The translations under genes and the position numbers were made by a program. From the NCBI GenBank assembly GCA_024225875.1, contig JAAEMD010000567.1, positions 1 to 13,295 on the forward strand: DNA of 13,295 bases, read 5' to 3'. This DNA comes from a bacterium. Lineage in GTDB: Bacteria; Margulisbacteria; Marinamargulisbacteria; JAAEMD01. Of the stretch, positions 1-7,873 are shown in pieces (positions within the stretch are counted from its first letter, which is position 1; every line of letters starts with the position of its first letter). Below the pieces are notes generated by a model, which saw nothing but the letters and a program-made list of their open reading frames with translations, was not told the DNA's origin and did not search any database.

Positions 1-2
1 AG

Positions 3-95
3 TATCAGGCTGATTGGGCTTCTGGTAAAGCTTACATAAAGCCCGATAGACTTCATTTGTTTTTGGCTAATCAGATAGAAAAAAAGGCGGCTTAA
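3..95 (+). CDS. C-terminal end of an unidentified protein (partial)
   Basis: An open frame enters from the left edge and ends at a TAA at 93-95, giving a 30-residue tail that begins YQADWASGKAYIKP and ends IEKKAA. It has the mix of hydrophobic and charged residues expected of a real protein C-terminus. The other two plus-strand frames are closed within the first 40 bases. I do not recognise the family. A mobile-element protein is possible because a transposase lies at the other edge of the window, but nothing in this tail shows it. The start lies outside the window. Confidence 0.5.
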   Translation, partial: YQADWASGKAYIKPDRLHLFLANQIEKKAA

Positions 96-129
96 GTTTT
101 GTTTATGATGGCTAAATTACACTCTTTTC

Positions 130-158
130 TTGACGTGACCTGAAATGCTGTGTATAAA
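130..158 (+). promoter_or_regulatory. Sigma-A-like promoter upstream of the 435-residue gene
   Basis: TTGACG at 130-135 and TATAAA at 153-158 are separated by 17 bases, which is close to the vegetative sigma-factor consensus. The predicted transcript would start near 165 and leave an untranslated leader of about 160 bases before the ATG at 324. The leader contains two small hairpins, CTCAT/ATGAG at 180-195 and AGAAA/TTTCT at 241-254. Neither is followed by a clear T-tract. Confidence 0.5.
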
Positions 159-323
159 TCTTTGCTGCACCTGGACCGCCTCATTGTTAAATGAGAGCAT
201 GTTTATCACTTTAAATCTTATGGTTTTTTTCTGTTATGTAAGAAACTCGTTTCTAAAAGAAAGTGAAATTTTATATTTAAAACTCCGATATTTTATATGT
301 AAATAAAATTAAAGGAGTTTATC

Positions 324-1631
324 ATGTTCAGTGCGCCATCCTATCTGATGTATGCTGCAGGTATTACAGCAGTATCTTATATATGTTACAGCAGGGGGTG
401 CTGCAGTAAAGAGAACGAAATTACTGAAGAAACAAAAAAAACGTCACAAAGTACAAATGCAGCTTCAAATGATCAATCTTTAGTAATTGATAAAAAATCT
501 AAAACCAGGCCGTCAAACTTAAATCCTGCACACGAGAACACTTATAATAAGTTATCAAAAACAATCTCTAACCAGTCAGTTTTCAAGAATAAAAATTTAA
601 CAAAACCACAAAAGAATTCACTAAAGAAAAATTTAAATATAAAGCATGACAGTCAAGAGATGATTATACCAGAATACTTCATAAAGATACAAAATGACAA
701 TTCATACTATATTCCAGTTTTTAAGAGAAACAAAAAAACTTTAGCAGGTTGTATTAAACTGGAAAAAGAACCCGTGTTCAGCAATAGTAACAATAAAGAC
801 ATATGGTTTAATTATTTTAAGAGAAGCAAACCAAAATACATAAACTTTTTTATAAAACAAACTACAGAAATACCAAAACAAAAATCTACTTTATATGTTA
901 ACAAGAATGGTAACTATACAACACCTCAAAATACATTTTCTATAAATCATTTAAAGCCAGCTGCAATAACTCAAGAAAATATATCAGCACAAAAGAAAAA
1001 ATATACTCATTACAGCAGGACTGTACAAAACAATAAAATAAAACAAAAAAATAAAACTTCAAAAAAAATTAAAACAAAGTCCCCTGCCAGTATTAAAAAA
1101 TCTGATCTGCCAGCTATTTTTAGCCAGGTAGAGTCAAGTAAGGATCATCAGGAAATCAAGGATATAATAAATAAACACTCTAGAAACTCTAGAAACCACT
1201 ATTCAAACAAAAACAACAACTCCAGCCATCAACTTAATAAAATATGCCTGGGACGTTCGTACTACATTAGATATCCAAAAGGGTTTGTGATTCTTTCCCC
1301 AGACACATCTAATCACACAGGAGAAGATAAATATAAATTACATTTTATAGATAATAAAAATAATATCTACCTTGGTACTGCAGGACTATATCCGAGAACT
1401 AACATCTTTTGTTTATATGAAAGAACAGTAGATAAAAGTAATAATCATTATAAAAATACCTTATTTAAAAACTGTTTAAAGGAAAAAGGCGGCTCTAAAA
1501 TCATTTATTTCTTTAATGAGACGGACAAGAATGCCGCACTAAATCATGAAACACAACAATTTGAGATAAAAAAAGATTCAGCTTCCAAAACTAATAAGTC
1601 AAAAGATAAGTTTAAAGTGAATTATATATAA
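324..1631 (+). CDS. Unknown Lys/Asn-rich protein with one N-terminal membrane segment
   Basis: The start is well supported: AAAGGAG at 311-317 lies 6 bases before ATG 324. Residues 4-23 form one hydrophobic segment. It has no charge before it and Arg-Gly-Cys-Cys-Ser-Lys after it, which suggests a membrane anchor with the bulk of the protein in the cytoplasm. The Cys pair does not make a convincing lipobox. Residues 30-110, 185-305 and 405-435 are low-complexity, rich in Lys, Asn and Ser, and probably disordered. Two segments look folded: about 113-180, and about 306-400 with alternating aromatic and beta-like stretches. Both contain Ser-Tyr-Tyr-Ile followed by basic and aromatic residues, a faint hint of relatedness. 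The protein is strongly basic. Its neighbours are an unidentified gene tail upstream and the convergent ndk operon downstream. I do not recognise a family and propose no function. Confidence 0.75.
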   Translation: MFSAPSYLMYAAGITAVSYICYSRGCCSKENEITEETKKTSQSTNAASNDQSLVIDKKSKTRPSNLNPAHENTYNKLSKTISNQSVFKNKNLTKPQKNSLKKNLNIKHDSQEMIIPEYFIKIQNDNSYYIPVFKRNKKTLAGCIKLEKEPVFSNSNNKDIWFNYFKRSKPKYINFFIKQTTEIPKQKSTLYVNKNGNYTTPQNTFSINHLKPAAITQENISAQKKKYTHYSRTVQNNKIKQKNKTSKKIKTKSPASIKKSDLPAIFSQVESSKDHQEIKDIINKHSRNSRNHYSNKNNNSSHQLNKICLGRSYYIRYPKGFVILSPDTSNHTGEDKYKLHFIDNKNNIYLGTAGLYPRTNIFCLYERTVDKSNNHYKNTLFKNCLKEKGGSKIIYFFNETDKNAALNHETQQFEIKKDSASKTNKSKDKFKVNYI

Positions 1632-1761
1632 CTGTTAAATACTGCCTCTACCTGCGGATAACATAACTTTAATTCCGCTTAATAAACATTTTATTTCTTT
1701 TGTCAGAACAATATCTTATATGAAGCTGACAACGGCTGTTAATAAGAGACTTGTGATATTG

Positions 1762-2181
1762 CTAAATTTCAGGAAAAAACAGCTCTATTTCTCGTTCAGC
1801 GCTTTTACTACAATCAGAAGCATGGACAGCATTTTCTCTTTTGCTAAGAGAAAAATCACCTCTTATAGTTCCTGGCGCTGCCTCAACAGAGTCTGTAGCG
1901 CCAACCATTGCTCGAACAATTCTAACAGCATTTTCACCATCAATTACCATCGCAACCAGGGGACCTGACATAATAAATTTTTTCATCTCAGGGTAAAAAC
2001 CCTTATCAATATGCTCTATATAGTGGCTATCAGCAAGGTCAGAACTCATTGTAAGCATTCTAACAGCTATAATCTTAAAACCCCTGTCTTCAAAACGGCT
2101 GATAATTCTTCCTGTAAGACCTTTTCGAACAGCATCCGGTTTAATGAGTATAAGAGTTCTGTCTTCTACTACATCTCCCAT
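1762..2181 (-). CDS. ndk: Nucleoside diphosphate kinase
   Basis: This enzyme moves the gamma phosphate between nucleoside di- and triphosphates through a phosphohistidine and balances cytoplasmic NTP pools. The protein is 139 residues, the usual bacterial length. Visible marks are LILIKPDAV at 10-18 with Lys14, the nucleotide-binding stretch ending GTIRGDF at 104-110, and the active-site block NAVHASD at 117-123 with catalytic His120. The residue after that Asp is Cys124, where family members usually have Ser. GGAGG lies 7 bases before ATG 2181, and the start overlaps the argH stop by 13 bases, so translation is probably coupled to argH. It is the last gene of the minus-strand operon. It has no pathway link to arginine and appears to be housekeeping placed at the operon end. 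No convincing terminator is visible after it. Confidence 0.95.
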   Translation of the reverse strand: MGDVVEDRTLILIKPDAVRKGLTGRIISRFEDRGFKIIAVRMLTMSSDLADSHYIEHIDKGFYPEMKKFIMSGPLVAMVIDGENAVRIVRAMVGATDSVEAAPGTIRGDFSLSKRENAVHASDCSKSAEREIELFFPEI

Positions 2182-3560
2182 CGAAAATCCTCCTTTATTC
2201 TATTTAACTGATACTTGACCCGCCTGGAAGCAGTTCCTCCATAAACATCCTTATCATCAACTGATTGCTTCACATTAAATACCTTAAAAACATCGTTCTC
2301 TATTCTTCCTGAAAATCCTTTTAAATCCTTTAAAGTAAGTTCTTCAAGCTGCCTGCTGTTTTCAACTGCAAATAACACAACCCTGCCAGTAATCTCATGA
2401 GCTTCCCTGAAAGGAACACCCTTCTTTACCAGATAATCAGCAAAATCGGTTGCCAGTATATAGCCTTTCTTCAAAGAAAGGTTAACAGGAAATGCTCTAA
2501 CCGTAACTGTAGCTAACATTTTATAAAAACATTTAATAGAGCTTTTTAACGTATCTACAGTATCAAATAAAATTTCCTTATCTTCCTGTAAATCTCTGTT
2601 ATAGGTTAAAGGCAGGCCTTTTATCACATGCTGCAGCGCTGTAAAGTTACCTAAAACTCTACCTGATTTACCTCTGATCAGCTCAGCTATATCAGAATTC
2701 TTTTTTTGTGGCATAATAGAGCTGCCTGTTGTAAACTCATCGCCTATCTGAATAAACCCGATCAATGGAGAGCTCCATAAAACCAGCTCCTCACATATCC
2801 TGCTAAAATGCGTCATACAAATAGATGACGCTGAACAAAACTCTAAAATAAAATCTCTATCCGAGACAGCATCCATACTATTTCTGGACATTTTAGAAAA
2901 GCCAAGCTCTTTAGCCAGTAATGAACGATCTATTTCATAATTATTCCCGGCTAAGGCACCAGAGCCCAAAGGACATACATCTGTTCGTTCAAGATTATCC
3001 ATAAACCTCAAACGATCTCTTTTAAACATCTCAAAATAAGCCAGCATATGGTGTGCCAGTAAAACCGGTTGTGCTGTCTGCATATGTGTAAAACCAGGAA
3101 AAATAAGCTCCTCATACTGCCTGGCAAAATCATAGATTGCTCTAAGAGTACTATCGATAAGCTTGATTATTTCTCTAATTTCATCTTTTAAAAAAAGCCT
3201 CATGTCTGTTACAACCTGATCATTCCTGGACTTACCTGTATGAAGCTTTTTACCAACATCGCCCAGTGCTTTTGTAACAAGACGTTCAATACAGCTGTGA
3301 ATATCTTCATCTTCACCATATATAGAAGGATCATTAGATTCAAATTTTTCTAATAAATCATCAAAAAAATCATTCAGTGCCTTTAATTCGGGCTCGGATA
3401 AAATGCCCAGCTGCGCCAGAGCTCTGGCGTATGCCATGTTTGTTTTTATATCATAGGAATACAGCCTTTTATCAAAATCAAAAGAGTAGCTCATTCTGGC
3501 TGCATCAATATCCAGTTCTTTCTTAAAGCGACCACCCCATAGTTTAGTTTTTTTTTCCAT
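2169..3560 (-). CDS. argH: Argininosuccinate lyase
   Basis: It cleaves argininosuccinate to arginine and fumarate, the last step of arginine synthesis, as a cytoplasmic tetramer of the fumarase/aspartase superfamily. From Met at 3560 the protein is 463 residues, normal for ArgH, and opens with the typical KLWGGRF. Superfamily marks, in this numbering, are TGKSRND at 108-114, the THMQ segment near 158 with its conserved His, and the signature loop GSSIMPQKKN at 279-288. The residue after the signature is Ser where Pro is common. An in-frame ATG at 3581 would add seven residues (MNSKEGK). I prefer 3560 because family proteins begin just before KLWGG and AAGG lies 4 bases upstream, but an AAAGGA at 3592-3597 could serve the longer start. 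It lies 57 bases after argG and overlaps ndk. Confidence 0.96.
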   Translation of the reverse strand: MEKKTKLWGGRFKKELDIDAARMSYSFDFDKRLYSYDIKTNMAYARALAQLGILSEPELKALNDFFDDLLEKFESNDPSIYGEDEDIHSCIERLVTKALGDVGKKLHTGKSRNDQVVTDMRLFLKDEIREIIKLIDSTLRAIYDFARQYEELIFPGFTHMQTAQPVLLAHHMLAYFEMFKRDRLRFMDNLERTDVCPLGSGALAGNNYEIDRSLLAKELGFSKMSRNSMDAVSDRDFILEFCSASSICMTHFSRICEELVLWSSPLIGFIQIGDEFTTGSSIMPQKKNSDIAELIRGKSGRVLGNFTALQHVIKGLPLTYNRDLQEDKEILFDTVDTLKSSIKCFYKMLATVTVRAFPVNLSLKKGYILATDFADYLVKKGVPFREAHEITGRVVLFAVENSRQLEELTLKDLKGFSGRIENDVFKVFNVKQSVDDKDVYGGTASRRVKYQLNRIKEDFRWEM

Positions 3561-3561
3561 C

Positions 3562-3588
3562 TTACCTTCTTTGCTGTTCATAAGCCAT
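3562..3588 (-). other. Possible 8-codon leader ORF before argH
   Basis: An ATG at 3588, three bases after AAAGGA (3592-3597), opens an 8-residue frame, MAYEQQRR. It ends in adjacent arginine codons AGA and AGG and a TAA that leaves a single base before the preferred argH ATG. The arrangement would suit translational coupling or arginine-sensitive re-initiation. Chance is a real alternative, because an in-frame argH ATG at 3581 could use the same ribosome binding site. Confidence 0.25.
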
Positions 3589-3617
3589 TTTTCCTTTAAT
3601 ATAACTAAGCCTTCTTA

Positions 3618-4829
3618 TTACTTTTTACCCCTTAGCAATCCATTGACCTTCAATGGCAGCCCAAATAATTTAATAAAACCATTTGCATCTTTATGATCAT
3701 AAGTATCATCACGCTCAAATGTTGCTAATTTTTCACTATATAAAGAATAGGGAGATTTTACTCCTGCTAAAATAATATTGCCCTTATACAGTTTAAAACG
3801 TACAGTACCTGAAACATACTCCTGTGTTTTATTAACAAAAGCATCCAGTGCTTCACGAATTGTTGTAAACCATTGTCCATTATAAACAAGGTCAGCATAC
3901 TTTAGTGCAACCTGTTGTTTATAATGATATGTTTCCTTATCCAGTACCAGTGATTCAACAGCCTGGTGCCCGGAGTATAAAACAGCACCACCAGGATTTT
4001 CATATATCCCCCTTGATTTCATACCTATCAGTCTGTTTTCCACCAGATCAACCTGACCTATAGCATGCCTGCCTGCAATTTGATTGAGCTTACATAATAA
4101 ATTGTATGGTGACAGCTTTTTTCCGTTTACAGCTACAGGGTTACCCTTTTCAAAATCAATTTCAATATACTCAGATTTATCAGGAGCCTTTTCAACAGGT
4201 GCTGTAAGGGTCCACAACTTTTCTTCCGGCTCATTCCAGGTATCTTCCAGATCATAACCTTCATGGCTGATATGCCAGACATTACGATCCTCACTATACA
4301 TTTTTTCCCTGGCAAATCTTACAGGGATTTTCTTGTCTTTTGCATAATTCAGAGCATCTGCCCTGGACTTGATTTTCCACTTATCATCTTTCCATGGCGC
4401 AATAATTTTAATTCCAGGATCAAGCGCCATATAGGCCAGCTCAAAACGGACTTGATCATTGCCTTTACCTGTAGCTCCATGGGCTACTGCATCAGCACCC
4501 TCTTTTTGAGCTGTTTCTATCTGTTTCTTAGCTATTAACGGCCTGGCAAAAGAGGTTCCCAGAAGATACTTGTCTTCATACACGGCTCCAGCCCTTAATG
4601 TTGGGAAAATATAGTCGCTGACAAATTCTTCTTTCAAATCATCAATATATATTTTACTGGCACCACTTTGAATAGCTTTTTCTTCCAGACCATCAAGTTC
4701 ATCAGCAAGACCAACATCCGCTGCATAGGCAATAACTTCACAGCCATAGTTATCTATCAACCATGGAATAATTACAGAAGTATCCAAACCACCTGAATAA
4801 GCTAACACAACCTTATTAATTTTTTCCAT
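3618..4829 (-). CDS. argG: Argininosuccinate synthase
   Basis: It joins citrulline and aspartate with ATP to give argininosuccinate, the seventh step of arginine synthesis, in the cytoplasm. The protein is 403 residues, the normal length. The N-type ATP-pyrophosphatase loop AYSGGLDTS is at 10-18. The nucleotide and substrate regions include TSFARPL, then AHGATGKGNDQVRFE, and later SRGIYENPGGAVLY, all hallmarks of the family. The segment after the first strand reads ADVGLA where many relatives have Gln after the Gly, a mild change. GGAGGA at 4835-4840 lies 5 bases before ATG 4829. It is separated from argF by 31 bases. No internal promoter is evident, so it is probably cotranscribed. Confidence 0.97.
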   Translation of the reverse strand: MEKINKVVLAYSGGLDTSVIIPWLIDNYGCEVIAYAADVGLADELDGLEEKAIQSGASKIYIDDLKEEFVSDYIFPTLRAGAVYEDKYLLGTSFARPLIAKKQIETAQKEGADAVAHGATGKGNDQVRFELAYMALDPGIKIIAPWKDDKWKIKSRADALNYAKDKKIPVRFAREKMYSEDRNVWHISHEGYDLEDTWNEPEEKLWTLTAPVEKAPDKSEYIEIDFEKGNPVAVNGKKLSPYNLLCKLNQIAGRHAIGQVDLVENRLIGMKSRGIYENPGGAVLYSGHQAVESLVLDKETYHYKQQVALKYADLVYNGQWFTTIREALDAFVNKTQEYVSGTVRFKLYKGNIILAGVKSPYSLYSEKLATFERDDTYDHKDANGFIKLFGLPLKVNGLLRGKK

Positions 4830-4860
4830 TATGTTCCTCCATAAGCTCTGTTATACATTT

Positions 4861-5790
4861 CTATTTAACAATACCTGATATATCATCAATAAATTGAGGT
4901 GCCAGCAACTTTAGTAAAATCGCTTTTTGAGCGTGCATTCTGTTTTCTGCCTGATCAAAAACTACAGATTTCTTACCTTCCATAACACCGTCCGTCACTT
5001 CTTCACCACGATGTGCCGGTAAACAATGCATAAAAACAGCTTTTCTATCAGCTAAATTAATCAAATCTTCAGTAACAGTGTATTTCTTAAAATCCTGAAG
5101 CCTCTTTGAACGCTCCTGCTCCTGCCCCATAGATGTCCATACATCAGTATAAACAACATCTGCACCTGTAACTGCCTGTTCCGGATTTCTAACCAGTTTG
5201 TATTTGTAGTTATCATCTAAAACCGGATCATAACCTTCCGGACATGATACTGTCATATTGATCCCTAAAATTGAAGATATCATAATCAAAGAACTGCAAA
5301 CATTATTTCCATCGCCTATATAACACAGGTTAATTCCTTCTAACCTCTCTTTAAAATCTAAAATAGTAAGCATATCAGCTACAGCCTGACAGGGATGATA
5401 TTTATCTGACAAACCATTAATTATGGGGATAGATGAAAACCTGGCCATTTCCTCAATATCATCATGGGAATTTGCCCGGATCATAACAGCATCCAGATAC
5501 CTTGAAAGTACCCTGGCAATATCAGCAACAGGTTCCCTGGCACCAAGACCTATCTCTGATGCTTTAATATAAATAGCTTTACCACCTGACTGATACATCC
5601 CTACCTCAAAAGAAATTCTCGTTCTATTGGAAGGTTTTTCAAAAATCATACCTAATACTTTACCTGCCAGATAATTACATGGCACCTTCTTTTTATGCAT
5701 TATCTTCAAGGCCTGTGCTGCCTTTAGAATATAATTAAGTTCATCTGCAGAATAATCGTTAGTACAAAGAAAGTGATTTTTAATTTCCAT
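4861..5790 (-). CDS. argF: Ornithine carbamoyltransferase
   Basis: It transfers the carbamoyl group of carbamoyl phosphate to ornithine, giving citrulline. From ATG 5790 it is 309 residues, the normal family length. Marks in order are the carbamoyl-phosphate loop SNRTR at 54-58, HPCQ at 132-135, DGNN at 160-163, the ornithine-binding SMG at 220-222, and HCLP at 255-258. The SMG loop and HCLP favour ornithine over aspartate as the substrate. The first loop has Asn where Ser-Thr-Arg-Thr-Arg is most common. The frame extends upstream to another ATG at 5829, but GGGAGGTGAT at 5798-5807 points clearly to 5790, and the family N-terminus agrees. The start overlaps the argB stop by 11 bases, so coupling is likely. 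Confidence 0.96.
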   Translation of the reverse strand: MEIKNHFLCTNDYSADELNYILKAAQALKIMHKKKVPCNYLAGKVLGMIFEKPSNRTRISFEVGMYQSGGKAIYIKASEIGLGAREPVADIARVLSRYLDAVMIRANSHDDIEEMARFSSIPIINGLSDKYHPCQAVADMLTILDFKERLEGINLCYIGDGNNVCSSLIMISSILGINMTVSCPEGYDPVLDDNYKYKLVRNPEQAVTGADVVYTDVWTSMGQEQERSKRLQDFKKYTVTEDLINLADRKAVFMHCLPAHRGEEVTDGVMEGKKSVVFDQAENRMHAQKAILLKLLAPQFIDDISGIVK

Positions 5791-6655
5791 ATTTAATATC
5801 ACCTCCCAGAACCATAGTGCCAATACCAAAGTCTGTAAAAATTTCTAATAGTAAAGCATGCTCTACTGTTCCATTAATTATATGAACATTATCAACCTTA
5901 CCCTTCAATGCCTCTATTGAGCAACTTAGTTTAGGCAGCATTCCGTCCTTTATATCCGGATGAGACATTAACTCCTCAGCCTCTTTCAAATTAATTCTAT
6001 TCAGGAGTTTACCTGCTTTCATTATGCCCTGCACATCAGTTAAATAAATTAACTTGACTGCACCTAAAGCAGTTGAAATACTCTGGGCAACATGATCAGC
6101 ATTCATATTAAGCGTTTCTCCATTATAACTTCTTCCAACAGACGAAATAACTGGAATATACCCTTTATCACATAAGGTATTTAATAAAGTTATATCAACA
6201 TTTTCAATATCACCAACAAAGCCCAGGTCCCTGTTAGTCTTTGATTTTACTTTTCTGGCAATAAAAAGATTGGCATCTTTGCCTGATAAGCCAACAGCTT
6301 TTCCTCCAGATTGATTAACTAAGGAAACTACTTCGCTGTTAATCTTGCCTGACAGCACCATCTCAGTTATTTCCATAGTCTCAGAATCCGTAAAACGTAA
6401 ACCATCAATAAAAACAGCTTCTTTCCCCACCTTTTTCATCCACCTGGAAATCTCCTTACCTCCACCATGAACAATAATAGGATTAATTCCAACATATTTT
6501 AATAAGACAATATCTTCTGTGAACAGTGCTTTAAGGTCGTCATTTACCATCAGGGAGCCACCATATTTAATAATTACAGTCTTTCCAGAAAACTTTCTTA
6601 TATATGGTAATGCCTCCACTAAAATTTTAGCTTTTTTAATTTTCTCCTCAAACAT
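5780..6655 (-). CDS. argB: Acetylglutamate kinase
   Basis: It phosphorylates N-acetylglutamate with ATP in the second step of arginine synthesis. From ATG 6655 it is 291 residues. Visible marks are IIKYGGSLM with Lys30, the glycine loop HGGGKE at 63-68, the substrate loop LNMNADHVA at 182-190, and GMLPKL with Lys242. The first 20 or so residues form a helical extension, and the C-terminus carries HALLLEIFTDFGIGT. In this family that combination marks arginine-sensitive kinases, so feedback inhibition by arginine is expected. The glycine loop has Lys where Pro is usual. A GTG at 6664 is in frame, but it sits inside the AGGTGG ribosome binding site (6661-6666), so ATG 6655 is the better start. 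The site overlaps the argJ stop. Confidence 0.96.
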   Translation of the reverse strand: MFEEKIKKAKILVEALPYIRKFSGKTVIIKYGGSLMVNDDLKALFTEDIVLLKYVGINPIIVHGGGKEISRWMKKVGKEAVFIDGLRFTDSETMEITEMVLSGKINSEVVSLVNQSGGKAVGLSGKDANLFIARKVKSKTNRDLGFVGDIENVDITLLNTLCDKGYIPVISSVGRSYNGETLNMNADHVAQSISTALGAVKLIYLTDVQGIMKAGKLLNRINLKEAEELMSHPDIKDGMLPKLSCSIEALKGKVDNVHIINGTVEHALLLEIFTDFGIGTMVLGGDIKYGN

Positions 6656-6664
6656 ATTAACCAC

Positions 6665-7852
6665 CTAACTATATTGAGTATTTATATCAATATACCCTTT
6701 TGTTAAATCACAGCCCCAGGCAACAGCACTGGTTTTACCAATATTTAAATTTAAAATAATCTCAACTTTCTTTTTACTCAAAATATCAATCATTTTTTTG
6801 CGGTCAGCATCATCTACAGGAGTTCCTTTATCCAACACCTTTTCTTCCCCAAAATAAAGCTCAACTTTACCGGGGTTCAGTTTTATATCAGGATCCTTGC
6901 CAGCAGCAGCAATTACCCGTCCCCAGTTAGGATCAGCTCCATGAACAGCTGTTTTAACCAGGGGAGAGTCAACTATATTTTTTGCAATCTTCCTTGCATC
7001 ATATCTGCTTGCAGCTCCATTTACACTAACTTCAATCAATTTAGTAGCGCCTTCACCATCAGTAGCTATCATTTTACACAGTTTAATACAGGCTTTTTTT
7101 AACAATACTTTAAATTCTGCCATATCTTTTTTTGTTTTAAGCGGAACCCCTTCATCCCTGGTCGAAACAATAAGGGCCATATCATTTGTAGAGGTATCAG
7201 TATCCACAGATGTCATATTATATGTATCATCCATAACCTCTATAAAGAGTTTCTGCAGATGTGTTTTATCAATCATTGCATTTGTTAATAAATAAGTTAA
7301 TGTGGTAGCCATATTAGGAGCCAGCATACCTGATCCTTTTGAAATACCTGCTATCCTGATAGTTTCATTACCAATCTTTTCTTCAACATATACTTCTTTA
7401 GTATGGGTGTCTGTTGTCAGGACAGCCTCTGCTGCTGCTGAACCTTCCGTTACAAAAGGATCTGCTAATATCTTTTCTATCCCAGCTGTCATTTTTTCCA
7501 TAGGAAGCTGTGTCCCTATTATGCCAGTAGAAGCTACAGCCACCTCTTCTGTGTTAAGACCCAGTATAGAAGCTGCTAATTTAGCTGTTTTTTTAGTGTT
7601 CCTGATACCTTCTTCCCCTGTTTCTGCATTTGCATTACCGGAGTTAATAATAACAGCCTTTACTGTACCTTTTTTAATACATTTTCCTGTATGATGAACA
7701 CAGGGAGCAGCAAACTTATTTCTAGTAAATACGCCTGCACTTGAAAACGCATCAGGCACATAAATAAATGCCAGGTCCTTATTCTTATATTTTAGACCAC
7801 AGTTAATCCCATTTGCGTATATACCTTTAATATCAGTAATTGTCTTTTTCAT
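6665..7852 (-). CDS. argJ: Glutamate N-acetyltransferase (bifunctional ArgJ type)
   Basis: It moves the acetyl group from acetylornithine to glutamate. Many members also use acetyl-CoA, which would remove the need for a separate ArgA. From ATG 7852 the protein is 395 residues. The precursor is expected to cut itself before the Thr of NMATTL (Thr183), preceded by KGSGMLAP. Relatives usually have ATML, so the nucleophile is kept and the next residue differs. The C-terminus AVAWGCDLTKGYIDIN is typical. A second ATG two codons upstream at 7858 directly abuts the AGGTGG at 7859-7864, and ATG 7852 has the better 6-base spacing. Sequence alone cannot show whether it is mono- or bifunctional. It lies 21 bases after argC. 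Confidence 0.95.
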   Translation of the reverse strand: MKKTITDIKGIYANGINCGLKYKNKDLAFIYVPDAFSSAGVFTRNKFAAPCVHHTGKCIKKGTVKAVIINSGNANAETGEEGIRNTKKTAKLAASILGLNTEEVAVASTGIIGTQLPMEKMTAGIEKILADPFVTEGSAAAEAVLTTDTHTKEVYVEEKIGNETIRIAGISKGSGMLAPNMATTLTYLLTNAMIDKTHLQKLFIEVMDDTYNMTSVDTDTSTNDMALIVSTRDEGVPLKTKKDMAEFKVLLKKACIKLCKMIATDGEGATKLIEVSVNGAASRYDARKIAKNIVDSPLVKTAVHGADPNWGRVIAAAGKDPDIKLNPGKVELYFGEEKVLDKGTPVDDADRKKMIDILSKKKVEIILNLNIGKTSAVAWGCDLTKGYIDINTQYS

Positions 7853-7873
7853 ATTCATCCACCTGTTTTTTTA

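Noticed and set aside
107..142. 11-codon frame MAKLHSFLDVT after the left-edge gene
   Set aside because: It has no ribosome binding site and overlaps the -35 box of the promoter candidate.
180..195. CTCAT/ATGAG hairpin as a riboswitch or terminator
   Set aside because: A 5-bp stem alone with no T-tract and no recognised aptamer is too little to call.
1654..1678. GCGGA/TCCGC hairpin downstream of the 435-residue gene
   Set aside because: A 5-bp stem with a 15-base loop in AT-rich DNA is within chance, and no T run follows directly.
1700..1732. Inverted repeat TTGTCAG/CTGACAA between the convergent genes, as a terminator
   Set aside because: The stem is only 7 bp, the loop is 19 bases, and no T-tract follows on either strand.
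1720..2211. Plus-strand frames opposite ndk
   Set aside because: They are antisense to a clear ndk gene and have no translation signals.
4133..4538. Overlapping reading frames inside argG on both strands
   Set aside because: They lie wholly within a well-conserved gene, have no ribosome binding sites and do not resemble proteins.
7302..7694. 130-codon plus-strand frame inside argJ
   Set aside because: It is the antisense shadow of argJ; argJ itself is confirmed by its motifs.
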